The notes under the pieces: model-generated
Seen by the model: the letters and a program-made list of their open reading frames with translations, nothing else
Told to the model about the DNA's origin: nothing
Databases searched by the model: none
Position numbers and translations under genes: made by a program
Shown here: positions 1 through 6,768 of the stretch, piece by piece
Numbering within the stretch: the stretch's first letter is position 1
Layout: every line of letters starts with the position of its first letter
Source of the DNA: JBHHXR01 sp046757205
GTDB lineage: Bacteria; Pseudomonadota; Alphaproteobacteria; Rhodobacterales; Rhodobacteraceae
Assembly: GCA_046757205.1 (NCBI GenBank)
Contig: JBHHXR010000064.1
Span: 1-14,894, forward strand
Length of the DNA stretch: 14,894 nucleotides
Direction: 5' to 3'

Positions 1-23
1 CTTCCGCGGATTAAACCACATAA

Positions 24-1826
24 TCACAGCGGCGCACAGCTTTCAGCGAGCCAGGTTCCGGTCTCGGCGTCGACGAGCGGCGAGAGTTCTTCGCGAACCC
101 GGGCGTGGTAGGCGTTGAGCCAGTCCCGTTCCCGCCGCGTCAGGAGGTCGGACCGGACAAGCCGCCGGTCGACAGGCGCCAGGGTGAGCGTTTCGAAGCC
201 CAGCATCGGACGGTCCCCGCCCGCCGGCGTCTGCGGCGGCATCACCACCAGCAGGTTCTCGATCCTGATCCCGAACGCGCCTTCGTGGTAGTATCCCGGC
301 TCGTTCGACACGATCATGCCCGGCAGCAACTCGGCGTTGCCGCGGCGCGAAATGCTCTGCGGGCCTTCGTGCACGCTCAGATAGGCGCCGACGCCGTGCC
401 CGGTGCCGTGGTCGTAGTCGAGCCCCGCGCGCCAGAGGTCGGCGCGCGCCAGCGCGTCGATGTCGCGCCCAGCCAGGCCTTCGGGCCACCGCGCCGTGCT
501 TATCGCGATCATGCCCTTCAGGACCAGCGTGAAAGCCCGTGCGGCGTCGGCGCCTGCCGGGCCGGTCGCGACCGTTCGGGTGATGTCGGTGGTTCCGTCC
601 TCGTACTGCGCGCCGCTGTCGACGAGGAAGATGTCGCCCGGGACGATGGGCCGGTTGCTGTCTTCCGTGACCCGGTAGTGCACGATGGCGCCGTTGGGCC
701 CGGCGCCGCTGATGGTGTCGAAGGCAATATCGCGCAGCGCTCCGGTTTCCCGGCGGAAATCCTCAAGCTTCCGGACGGCATCTATCTCGGTCAGTGAACC
801 TGACGGGGCCGTGCCCCCCAGCCAGTGCAGGAACCTGGCGAACGCGACGCCGTCGCGCAGATGCGCGGCGCGGGCCCCCGAAATCTCGGCCTCGTTCTTG
901 GTGGCCTTGGGCAGGATGCAGGGGTCGTCGCGCCAGCGGATGCCGGCGCCGGCGGCGGCCAGGCGGTTGCTTACCCTGACCGGCGCCGTTGCGCGGTCCA
1001 CCGCGACCTCGCCCTTCAGACGGTCCAGGGCTCCCGCGAAATCCCGTGTTTCGCGCAGCCGGACAGCGGTGCCGAGATGCTCGCGGACGGCGTCGTCCAC
1101 TTTCGCGGGGTCGACGAAAAGATCGACCGTGGCGTCGGCGTGAAGGATGGCGAACGCGTGGGCGACAGGGGTGCGCGCTATGTCGGAACCGCGGATATTA
1201 AGAAGCCAGGCGATGGAATCGGGCAGGTTCAGCACCGCGGCGGACAGCCCCTCCGCGCGCAGGGTGGCCGCCAGGCGGCGGCGCTTGGAGGCGTGGCCTT
1301 CACCGGCCAGCCGTTCCGGGTAGGGAACGATCCGGCCTCGCGGCGGCGGCGGCTGGTCGGTCCAGATACGGTCGATCGGATTGTCGACGGGGCGTAATGA
1401 GCCGCCCTTTCCGGCAAGTGCCTCGGACAGCTTTTCGATTTCCTCGGCGCCATGCAGCCAGGGATCGTAGCCTAACGTGCCGCCGCCGGCCAAATGCTCG
1501 CCCAGCCAGTCTTCGGTTTTCACGTCCGGCACCGGGACCGGCGTGAACACGGCGGTGTCCACCTGTGCCTGCACCTGCAGCCGGTAGCGGCCGTCCACGA
1601 AAATGCCTGCCTTGTCCTGCAGGACGACACAGCGCCCGGCCGTCCCGGTGAACCCGGTCAGCCAGGCCAGGCGCTCGTCACGCGGCGCCACGTTCTCGCC
1701 CATATGCGCGTCCGAACGGGGCACGATGAAGCCCGAAAGGCCCTCGCGGCGCATTTCACGGCGCAGCGCCCGGAGCCGCGCGGCGCCGGTGCCGGGCGTC
1801 GTCGTCGCCGCGAATGATTGTAACAT
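24..1826 (-). CDS. pepP: Xaa-Pro aminopeptidase, M24B family (long, 600-residue form)
   Basis: The product removes an N-terminal residue that precedes proline and would act in the cytoplasm, since no signal peptide is seen. It has two creatinase-like N-terminal domains (about 15-150 and 170-300) and a C-terminal pita-bread catalytic domain (about 310-540). All five metal ligands of the family are visible: D403 (LVDSG), D414 (GTTDITRT), H477 (HGTGHGVG), E509 (SNEPGYY) and E523 (RIENL). H383 (IVHYR) and H486 (VHEGP) match the substrate-binding histidines. At 600 residues it fits the long bacterial/eukaryotic type rather than the E. coli PepP of about 440. The reading frame stays open upstream to 2069, but the ATG at 1826 is preferred: AAGGTGAAGG lies just before it, the homologous part starts there, and the extension would run antisense into the divergent gene. 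The symbol is given by family, not orthology. Confidence 0.95.
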   Translation of the reverse strand: MLQSFAATTTPGTGAARLRALRREMRREGLSGFIVPRSDAHMGENVAPRDERLAWLTGFTGTAGRCVVLQDKAGIFVDGRYRLQVQAQVDTAVFTPVPVPDVKTEDWLGEHLAGGGTLGYDPWLHGAEEIEKLSEALAGKGGSLRPVDNPIDRIWTDQPPPPRGRIVPYPERLAGEGHASKRRRLAATLRAEGLSAAVLNLPDSIAWLLNIRGSDIARTPVAHAFAILHADATVDLFVDPAKVDDAVREHLGTAVRLRETRDFAGALDRLKGEVAVDRATAPVRVSNRLAAAGAGIRWRDDPCILPKATKNEAEISGARAAHLRDGVAFARFLHWLGGTAPSGSLTEIDAVRKLEDFRRETGALRDIAFDTISGAGPNGAIVHYRVTEDSNRPIVPGDIFLVDSGAQYEDGTTDITRTVATGPAGADAARAFTLVLKGMIAISTARWPEGLAGRDIDALARADLWRAGLDYDHGTGHGVGAYLSVHEGPQSISRRGNAELLPGMIVSNEPGYYHEGAFGIRIENLLVVMPPQTPAGGDRPMLGFETLTLAPVDRRLVRSDLLTRRERDWLNAYHARVREELSPLVDAETGTWLAESCAPL

Positions 1827-1872
1827 CGCCTTCACCTTTGCGTGGTCTCGGCGCCCGTCCGCGCAGGGCGGT

Positions 1873-1901
1873 TTGCAGAACCTTTGCCGCCCGACTATCG
1901 T
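1873..1901 (+). promoter_or_regulatory. Candidate sigma-70-type promoter for the small membrane protein gene
   Basis: A -35-like TTGCAG (1873-1878) is followed after 17 bases by a -10-like TATCGT (1896-1901). Transcription would start near 1908 and leave a leader of about 37 bases before the ATG at 1945. It lies in the 118-base spacer between two divergent genes. It was read by eye and only the hexamers and spacing support it. Confidence 0.3.
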
Positions 1902-1944
1902 GAGAAGGGTCCGGACGCAAGAAACCGCAAGGGGGACGGAAAAG

Positions 1945-2241
1945 ATGTTTCGACTACTCGCGTGGATATTCTTTGCGGCGACCGCGGCACGGCTTGTCTT
2001 CGACTGGTTCGCCACTATCGGAAAAGGCGAGCGTTTCAGCATGGCGCTGGTCGGCGACGTCTGGTTCAATTTCCACCAGGAAAGCCTGCAACTGATCCAG
2101 CCCGCTATCGAACGCTATGTCTCGGTCGCTCTGTGGGACTGGGTATTCCGTCCGCTTCTCACGACGCCGCTGGCGCCGATACTGCTGGGGTTGGCCATCC
2201 TGTTCTGGCTGTTGGGGCGGTGGCGCCGGAAACGGACCTGA
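1945..2241 (+). CDS. Small two-helix membrane protein, function unknown
   Basis: The gene encodes 98 residues and I do not recognise the family. Two hydrophobic segments are clear, about residues 3-20 and 73-90 (the second is APILLGLAILFWLLG). They flank a polar, partly aromatic stretch of about 50 residues. The protein ends in a basic RWRRKRT tail, which by the positive-inside rule suggests the C-terminus is cytoplasmic; the N-terminus would then also be inside. The ATG at 1945 is chosen because a purine-rich GGGGGACGGAAAAG precedes it and the upstream reading is antisense to the peptidase gene. It diverges from the Xaa-Pro aminopeptidase gene and converges on cobT, so it is probably a single-gene transcript. 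The first segment could instead be an uncleaved signal anchor. A real gene is likely because hydrophobicity, start site and strand switch agree. Confidence 0.75.
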   Translation: MFRLLAWIFFAATAARLVFDWFATIGKGERFSMALVGDVWFNFHQESLQLIQPAIERYVSVALWDWVFRPLLTTPLAPILLGLAILFWLLGRWRRKRT

Positions 2242-2246
2242 CGCGA

Positions 2247-2302
2247 GGCACCGCGAGGCCCGAGCCGGAACCGCGCCGAGGCGCGCGGATTGCTGCGGTG
2301 CC
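2247..2302. terminator. Nested inverted repeats between convergent genes
   Basis: GGCACCGC (2247-2254) pairs perfectly with GCGGTGCC (2295-2302). Inside this sits a second perfect pair, CGCGCC (2272-2277) with GGCGCG (2280-2285). The structure fills most of the 90-base gap between the converging membrane-protein gene and cobT, where a two-way terminator would be expected. There is no T-tract on either strand, so a classical Rho-independent terminator is not shown. Confidence 0.3.
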
Positions 2303-2331
2303 GCGCGAACAGTCACGGCAAGGCGAACGCT

Positions 2332-4200
2332 TCAGGCGACCCGCCCCGGGCCCTTGAAGATGGCGCGGCCGCGCTTCTTGTCCCTGTCGAACAGCGCCGC
2401 AAGCTGCTCGGTCATCGCGCCGGCAAGCTGCTCGACATCGGTTATGGTGACCGCCCGGTTGTAATAGCGCGTGACATCATGGCCGATGCCGACGGCAATC
2501 AGTTCGACGGCGTTGCGCCGCTCTATCATCGCGATGACGTCGCGCAGGTGCTTTTCGAGATAATTGGCCGGGTTGACCGACAGCGTCGAATCGTCAACCG
2601 GGGCGCCGTCGGATATCACCATGAGGATCTTCCGCGTCTCGGGGCGCATCAGCATCCGGCAATGGGACCATTCCAGCGCCTCGCCGTCGATGTTTTCCTT
2701 CAGAAGACCTTCCTTCATCATCAGCCCGAGGCTGGCCCGCGACCGCCGCCACGGCGCATCGGCGGCTTTGTAGATGATATGGCGCAGATCGTTGAGGCGG
2801 CCCGGCGTCGGCTCGCGGCCGCCTTTCAGCCATTCCTCGCGGCTCTGTCCGCCCTTCCACGCGCGCGTCGTGAAACCGAGGATTTCGCATTTGACCTGGC
2901 AGCGTTCAAGGGTGCGCGCCAGCACGTCGGCGCAGATCGCGGCGATGGAGATCGGCCGGCCGCGCATGGAGCCCGAATTGTCCAGCAGCAGGGCGACCAC
3001 GGTGTCGCGGAACTCCATCTCCTGTTCCTGCTTGAACGACAGGGGCGTCGTCGGGTTGGCGACCACGCGGGCCAGACGCGCGGCATCCAGCAGCCCTTCC
3101 TCCAGGTCGAATTCCCAGGCCCGGTTCTGCTGCGCCTGCAGGCGGCGCTGCAACCGGTTGGCCAGCCGCGACACCGCGCCCTTTAACGGCTCAAGTTGCT
3201 GGTCGAGATAGGCGCGCAAACGTTCCAGTTCGATCGGGTCGGCGAGATCGGCGGCGGCGATTTCCTCGTCGTGGGACGTGGAGTAGACCTTGTAGGCCGG
3301 ATCGGCCTCCGAATGCGGCGGCACGGGAGCCTCTATGGGCGGTTCGCCGTCCTCGGCGTCGGTCTCGTCCACCATATCGGCGTCGCTGTCGTCCGGCGAG
3401 ACCTGCGCCTGGGCCTGGTCCATCTGTTCCAGGCTTTGTTCGTCGCTGCCGTCCTGGTCGTCGTCGCTGCCGTCCTGTTCATCGCTGCCGTCGCCGGATT
3501 CCTCTTCAGGCGCCTGGTCCTCGCTGTCCTCGCTCTCGTCATCCGTCTCGTCGGGGTCTTCGCCGAGCTGGTCGCCGTAGCCGAGGTCTTCGATCACCTG
3601 CCGGGCGAAGCGCGCGAACGCCGCCTGGTCATCCAGAACACCGTCGAGTTCGGCAAGCGTGTGGCCGGCGTGTCCTTCCATAAAGCCGCGGCGCAGTTCC
3701 ATGACGTTGGCGGCGGCTTCCGGCAGTTTCCGGCCGGTGGCGAGGTGGCGAATGAGGTATCCTGCGGCTTCGGCGAGCGGGGCGTCGCCGGGATCGGCGA
3801 TCTGCCCGTAGCCCTTTCGCTTGGCTTCGTCGGCGATCTTGGCGTCGATATTGCCGGCACAGCCGGGCATTGCCCTTGTGCCGATGGTCTCGCACCGCGC
3901 GGTCTCCATGGCCTCGTAGAGCGCGACGGCGATTTCGCCGGCCGGCGCGTATTTCCGGTGGGTCTTGTCGCTGTGAAACCGCAGCCGCAGCGCGTAGGCG
4001 TCGGCGGTGCCGCGGGCCAGAAGGACCTCGTCCTTCGTCATCCGGCGCGTCACCTGCGGCAGCCTTGCGGATTCACCCGTCAGGCCGGGCGGGTCCACCG
4101 AGTAGGTAACGGAAAGCTCCGGTTCGTTGGCGATCGTCCGGGTGGTCTCGGCAAGTGCCTTCTTGAACGGTGCGGCCGGGTTATCGGAATGTCTAGCCAA
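2332..4200 (-). CDS. cobT: Cobaltochelatase subunit CobT
   Basis: CobT is the partner of the CobS AAA+ ring in the ATP-dependent CobNST chelatase, which puts cobalt into hydrogenobyrinic acid a,c-diamide in aerobic cobalamin synthesis. The 622 residues compare with about 630 in the Pseudomonas denitrificans protein. In order there is a CobT N-terminal domain (about 10-210), an Asp/Glu/Ser-rich linker (about 214-290), a basic helical segment (about 320-375) and a von Willebrand A domain (about 395-605). That last domain carries an intact MIDAS motif, DNSGS at 407-411, and SDG at 530-532. The start is TTG at 4200: an in-frame TGA lies two codons upstream, so no earlier start exists, and the next Met (residue 54) would remove conserved N-terminal sequence. 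It overlaps the end of cobS by 8 bases, which suggests translational coupling. The function is confident; that it works in B12 synthesis here is inferred, since cobN is not in the window. Confidence 0.96.
   Translation of the reverse strand: MARHSDNPAAPFKKALAETTRTIANEPELSVTYSVDPPGLTGESARLPQVTRRMTKDEVLLARGTADAYALRLRFHSDKTHRKYAPAGEIAVALYEAMETARCETIGTRAMPGCAGNIDAKIADEAKRKGYGQIADPGDAPLAEAAGYLIRHLATGRKLPEAAANVMELRRGFMEGHAGHTLAELDGVLDDQAAFARFARQVIEDLGYGDQLGEDPDETDDESEDSEDQAPEEESGDGSDEQDGSDDDQDGSDEQSLEQMDQAQAQVSPDDSDADMVDETDAEDGEPPIEAPVPPHSEADPAYKVYSTSHDEEIAAADLADPIELERLRAYLDQQLEPLKGAVSRLANRLQRRLQAQQNRAWEFDLEEGLLDAARLARVVANPTTPLSFKQEQEMEFRDTVVALLLDNSGSMRGRPISIAAICADVLARTLERCQVKCEILGFTTRAWKGGQSREEWLKGGREPTPGRLNDLRHIIYKAADAPWRRSRASLGLMMKEGLLKENIDGEALEWSHCRMLMRPETRKILMVISDGAPVDDSTLSVNPANYLEKHLRDVIAMIERRNAVELIAVGIGHDVTRYYNRAVTITDVEQLAGAMTEQLAALFDRDKKRGRAIFKGPGRVA
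3439..3495 (-). repeat. Short tandem coding repeat in the cobT acidic linker
   Basis: Three adjacent units share the core CGCTGCCGTC on the plus strand: 3439-3456 (18 bases), 3457-3477 (21 bases) and 3478-3495 (18 bases). On the coding strand they read QDGSDE, QDGSDDD and GDGSDE, within residues 236-255. The first two units differ mainly by one extra aspartate codon. It looks like slippage within a disordered linker, and all units keep the reading frame. Confidence 0.75.
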
Positions 4201-5179
4201 GGCTCAGGCTGACGGAACTTTCCGGCAGCTCCTCGTCGAAGCAGCGCTGGTAGAACTCGGCCACCGTCTGGCGTTCCAGCTCGTCGCACTTGTTGAGGAA
4301 GGTGACGCGGAAGGCAAAGCCGATATCCTTGAAAATCGCGGCGTTCTCGGCCCAGGTGATGACGGTTCTGGGGCTCATCACCGTCGACAGATCGCCGTTC
4401 ATGAAGGCGGTGCGCGACAGATCGGCGACGGTCACCATCTGCGAGATCGTGCGCCGGCCCTTCTCGGTGTTGTAGTGCGGCGCCTTGGCCAGGACGATCG
4501 CCGCCTCGGCATCGTGGCTGAGATAGTTCAGCGTCGCCACCAGCGACCAGCGGTCCATCTGGCCCTGGTTGATCTGCTGGGTGCCGTGGTAGAGGCCGGT
4601 GGTGTCGCCCAGGCCCACGGTGTTCGAGGTGGCGAATATCCGGAAGCTCGGGTGCGGCGTGATGATCTCGTTCTGGTCGAGCAGCGTCAGCTTGCCGTCG
4701 GCCTCCAGAATGCGCTGGATGACGAACATGACGTCCGGGCGGCCGGCGTCGTATTCGTCGAACACGATGGCGCAGGGATTGCGCAATGCCCAGGGCAGGA
4801 TACCTTCCTGGAACTCGGTCACCTGTTTGCCGTCGCGAAGCTTGATGGCATCCTTGCCGATCAGATCGATGCGCGAGATATGCGAATCGAGGTTGACCCG
4901 CACGCAGGGCCAGTTCAGCCGCGCCGCCACCTGTTCGATATGGGTGGACTTGCCGGTGCCGTGGTAGCCTTGGATGATGACGCGGCGGTTGTTGCGGAAC
5001 CCGGCGAGGATCGCCAGCGTGGTGTCGGGGTCGAACTTGTAGTTCGGGTCGAACTCCGGCACCCGTTCGGAAGGCTCCGCGAACCCCCTTACCATCATGT
5101 CCGAGTCGATGCCGAAGACCTCCCGAACCGGAACATCTTCCGTCGGTCTCAGCGGTGTATTGATGGTGCCGTCTGCCAT
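4193..5179 (-). CDS. cobS: Cobaltochelatase subunit CobS (AAA+ ATPase)
   Basis: CobS is the ATP-hydrolysing ring subunit that works with CobT and CobN to insert cobalt into the corrin. The 328 residues match the roughly 330 of known CobS proteins. A short CobS N-terminal region (about 15-50, FGIDSDMMVRGF) precedes a MoxR-like AAA+ core. Visible motifs are Walker A GYHGTGKST (71-79), Walker B AIVFDEYD (137-144), sensor 1 ATSN (183-186), a likely arginine finger in MDRW (R210) and SPR at 269-271. The ATG at 5179 gives the expected family N-terminus; the ribosome site before it is weak. It is first of the cobS-cobT pair, and its TAG stop lies inside the start of cobT. The nearest upstream gene is the J-domain gene, 124 bases away on the same strand. 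Chlorophyll chelatase subunits and MoxR proteins share the fold, but the flanking cobT makes CobS the secure call. Confidence 0.97.
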   Translation of the reverse strand: MADGTINTPLRPTEDVPVREVFGIDSDMMVRGFAEPSERVPEFDPNYKFDPDTTLAILAGFRNNRRVIIQGYHGTGKSTHIEQVAARLNWPCVRVNLDSHISRIDLIGKDAIKLRDGKQVTEFQEGILPWALRNPCAIVFDEYDAGRPDVMFVIQRILEADGKLTLLDQNEIITPHPSFRIFATSNTVGLGDTTGLYHGTQQINQGQMDRWSLVATLNYLSHDAEAAIVLAKAPHYNTEKGRRTISQMVTVADLSRTAFMNGDLSTVMSPRTVITWAENAAIFKDIGFAFRVTFLNKCDELERQTVAEFYQRCFDEELPESSVSLSLG

Positions 5180-5242
5180 TTCGTCGGACTTTCATTCGTT
5201 CAGCGCAAGTATGCGTGCCGGATTCGCCGGTCGTTTTGACGG

Positions 5243-5248
5243 ATTATA
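5243..5248 (-). promoter_or_regulatory. Candidate -10 element upstream of cobS
   Basis: The minus strand reads TATAAT, a perfect -10 hexamer, here. It would give a leader of roughly 55-60 bases before the cobS ATG. No convincing -35 hexamer is found 16-18 bases upstream, where the sequence is GC-rich and part of a hairpin, so an activator or a chance match are both possible. Confidence 0.22.
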
Positions 5249-5249
5249 A

Positions 5250-5280
5250 GGTCAGCCGCAAGTCCCGCGGGCGGCTGGCC
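5250..5280 (-). terminator. GC-rich hairpin downstream of the J-domain gene
   Basis: GGTCAGCCGC (5250-5259) pairs over 10 positions, with one G-U pair, with GCGGCTGGCC (5271-5280) around an 11-base loop. It begins about 23 bases past the stop of the J-domain gene, on the side where that transcript would end. On the minus strand the arm is followed by TTATAAT rather than a clean T-run, so it is a possible terminator only. Confidence 0.35.
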
Positions 5281-5303
5281 GGCGCGCCCGAATCCCTGGT
5301 CCG

Positions 5304-5969
5304 TCAGTCCGGAAAACTGCGGCTCGCCTTGATCTGATCCCAGGCCCAGACAACCTCGGCAAGGCGGTCTTCATCATCGCGTTTTCCGCCATTCATGTCG
5401 GGATGAAGTATCTTCACCAAAGCTTTGTACTGGTTTCTGATTTCAGACTTTGTCTGGTCATCCCTGGCCTCGAGTATCTCCAGCGCCTTGCGCTCGGTCG
5501 GCGGGAGCCGCCGCGTCGGCGCGCCGTTGCCGGGTCTGCCGGCGGGGTTGAGCGTTCCCTTGTCGCCGAGGACTTCCAAAGGATCGTCGAACCCGAATCG
5601 CTGCCACGCTCTTCCTTCCGGGTGCGACTGGGTGGTGGGCTTCGCCGCCGCCGCGTTGCCGAAGGGGTGCGTCCTGCGGTCCCACACCCGGTCGGCCGCG
5701 AACTGCTTTTCCAGTTCCGCCTCGGTGTGGTTCTCGAAGAAATTCCATTTCTGGTTATATTGCCGGATGTGTTTGAGACAGAACCAGTAGAACTCGTCGA
5801 GATTGTCCGGAGACCTGGGCGCGCGGTACTTGCCGGGGTTGCTGCAACCGTCATGAGAGCAGGCGCGCGACGACGTTTCGACGGCGCCGGACATGCCGCG
5901 CGCGCGGGCGCGGCGCCTTTTGTCGGCACCGACCGAAATATCGAATTCGAACGGCGAGCGTCCACGCAT
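5304..5969 (-). CDS. J-domain (DnaJ-like) protein with a Cys/His motif
   Basis: The 221-residue product has its J-domain at the C-terminus (about 156-218) with the HPD tripeptide at 189-191 (KILHPDMNGG), the motif that stimulates DnaK ATPase. There is no Gly/Phe region or DnaJ zinc-finger repeat, so it is a class III-type co-chaperone rather than DnaJ itself. Ahead of the J-domain, C37-x4-C42 and C64-x2-H67 are spaced like a metal site; the YWFCLKHIRQYN segment around C64 is typical of an alphaproteobacterial family often found beside cobS. The frame opens with a TTG at 6011, but the ATG at 5969 is preferred because AAAGGGA lies 9 bases before it and a possible promoter falls between the two. 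It diverges from bolA with 96 bases between starts and lies upstream of cobS on the same strand. Its client protein is unknown. Confidence 0.9.
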   Translation of the reverse strand: MRGRSPFEFDISVGADKRRRARARGMSGAVETSSRACSHDGCSNPGKYRAPRSPDNLDEFYWFCLKHIRQYNQKWNFFENHTEAELEKQFAADRVWDRRTHPFGNAAAAKPTTQSHPEGRAWQRFGFDDPLEVLGDKGTLNPAGRPGNGAPTRRLPPTERKALEILEARDDQTKSEIRNQYKALVKILHPDMNGGKRDDEDRLAEVVWAWDQIKASRSFPD

Positions 5970-6012
5970 TCTGCGGCGTCCCTTTCCTCCGGCTTTCCGA
6001 GTCGAGGGCAAC

Positions 6013-6040
6013 AGTTTAATGTTTTGACGCGCCTCGCCAA
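6013..6040 (-). promoter_or_regulatory. Candidate promoter for the J-domain gene
   Basis: On the minus strand TTGGCG (6040-6035) is followed after 16 bases by TAAACT (6018-6013). A start near 6005 would fall downstream of the TTG codon at 6011 and would fit translation from the ATG at 5969. It sits in the short spacer shared with bolA. The hexamer matches are partial. Confidence 0.25.
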
Positions 6041-6065
6041 GGCCTAACCGTGGAGACTCCTAAAA

Positions 6066-6332
6066 ATGCGCATGGAACAGCGGATTCGCAACAAGTTGAC
6101 GGCAGCATTTGAACCGGCCGTGCTGCGCATTGACGATGACAGCGAGAAGCATCGCGGCCACGGCGGCTACCGCGAGGGCGGCGAGACGCATTTTTCCGTG
6201 ACCATCCGCGCCGCGGTCTTCGACGGCATGAGCAGGGTGGCGCGGCAGCGGGCGGTCTACGCGGTCCTGAGGGAGGAAATGGCCGAGCGAATCCATGCGC
6301 TTGCGCTGGACGTCGGCGGCCTGGATTCCTAG
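6066..6332 (+). CDS. bolA: BolA family protein
   Basis: BolA proteins pair with monothiol glutaredoxins to bind or pass on [2Fe-2S] clusters, and some act as regulators. The 88-residue product covers the whole family fold: RIDDDSEKHRGH (21-32), an exposed loop, THFSVTI (41-47), then the helix and C-terminal IHALAL (76-81). H42 and H77 are in the positions usually conserved; the loop has His rather than Cys, as in the BolA_H type. The ATG at 6066 is preferred over one six bases later because GGAG ends 10 bases before it. The gene is divergent from the J-domain gene and its stop overlaps the end of the convergent DUF4177 gene by four bases. A partner glutaredoxin gene is not in the window, so iron-sulfur function is by family. 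Confidence 0.93.
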   Translation: MRMEQRIRNKLTAAFEPAVLRIDDDSEKHRGHGGYREGGETHFSVTIRAAVFDGMSRVARQRAVYAVLREEMAERIHALALDVGGLDS

Positions 6333-6736
6333 TCGCGAAGGGCCGGCCCCAGATCGAGATGGGTCGACGGCCTGGATTCCTTGTCGGTTCTCGCCAGGGT
6401 CAGCGGCGCCAGCGTCGGTTCCGGACGCCGGGTCTTGCCGGTCGATTCCTCGACATCGGAGGGGTGCAGGGTGGCGGCCGGTACGCCCACCGGAACGCCG
6501 CCTTTCGCTCTGCGGAAAATCAACAGGGCGTGATAGCTTTCCACAGCAGAGCGCAGGAACCCCGGTTTCGATTCGACGGGCAGGGATTCAGAGCGGTAAT
6601 ACTCCCAGCCGCCGGCAAGTTCGGCGTTTATCGCCTGCGTCAGAATGTGGGCGTAGCGCTGCTGGATACCCTTGATGCCCTTCACCTTTTTCGCCTGCCG
6701 CGGGGCGGGAACCGCCTTGTATTCGTATTCGCTCAT
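6329..6736 (-). CDS. DUF4177 domain protein
   Basis: The 135-residue product starts with a DUF4177-like domain (about 3-77): YEYKAVPAP, a KKVKGIKG segment, a helix ending AELAGGWEYYRSESLPVE, and a final strand HALLIFRR. No function is known for the family. The rest (about 78-135) is rich in Pro, Ser, Thr and charged residues and looks disordered. The ATG at 6736 is chosen because GAGGAGAG lies 5 bases upstream; the frame is open further up but only antisense-like sequence precedes it inside gatB. It begins 32 bases after the gatB stop on the same strand, so the two are probably cotranscribed. Its own TAG shares the CTAG at 6329-6332 with the bolA stop. Confidence 0.85.
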   Translation of the reverse strand: MSEYEYKAVPAPRQAKKVKGIKGIQQRYAHILTQAINAELAGGWEYYRSESLPVESKPGFLRSAVESYHALLIFRRAKGGVPVGVPAATLHPSDVEESTGKTRRPEPTLAPLTLARTDKESRPSTHLDLGPALRD

Positions 6737-6768
6737 CGAAGCTCTCCTCGCTGCGGAGTCTGGCAAAT

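Noticed and set aside
1827..2069. An 81-codon N-terminal extension of the Xaa-Pro aminopeptidase
   Set aside because: It has no family similarity, runs antisense through the divergent small gene, and a good ribosome site precedes the ATG at 1826.
3196..5239. Long plus-strand frames (3196-4212 and 4127-5239) opposite cobT and cobS
   Set aside because: They are mirror images of strongly recognised genes; the hydrophobic run at 3300-3600 is only the reverse reading of the CobT acidic linker and should not be taken for a membrane protein.
5970..6011. TTG at 6011 as start of the J-domain protein
   Set aside because: The ATG at 5969 has a better ribosome site and the extra 14 residues are simply basic; a possible promoter overlaps this segment.
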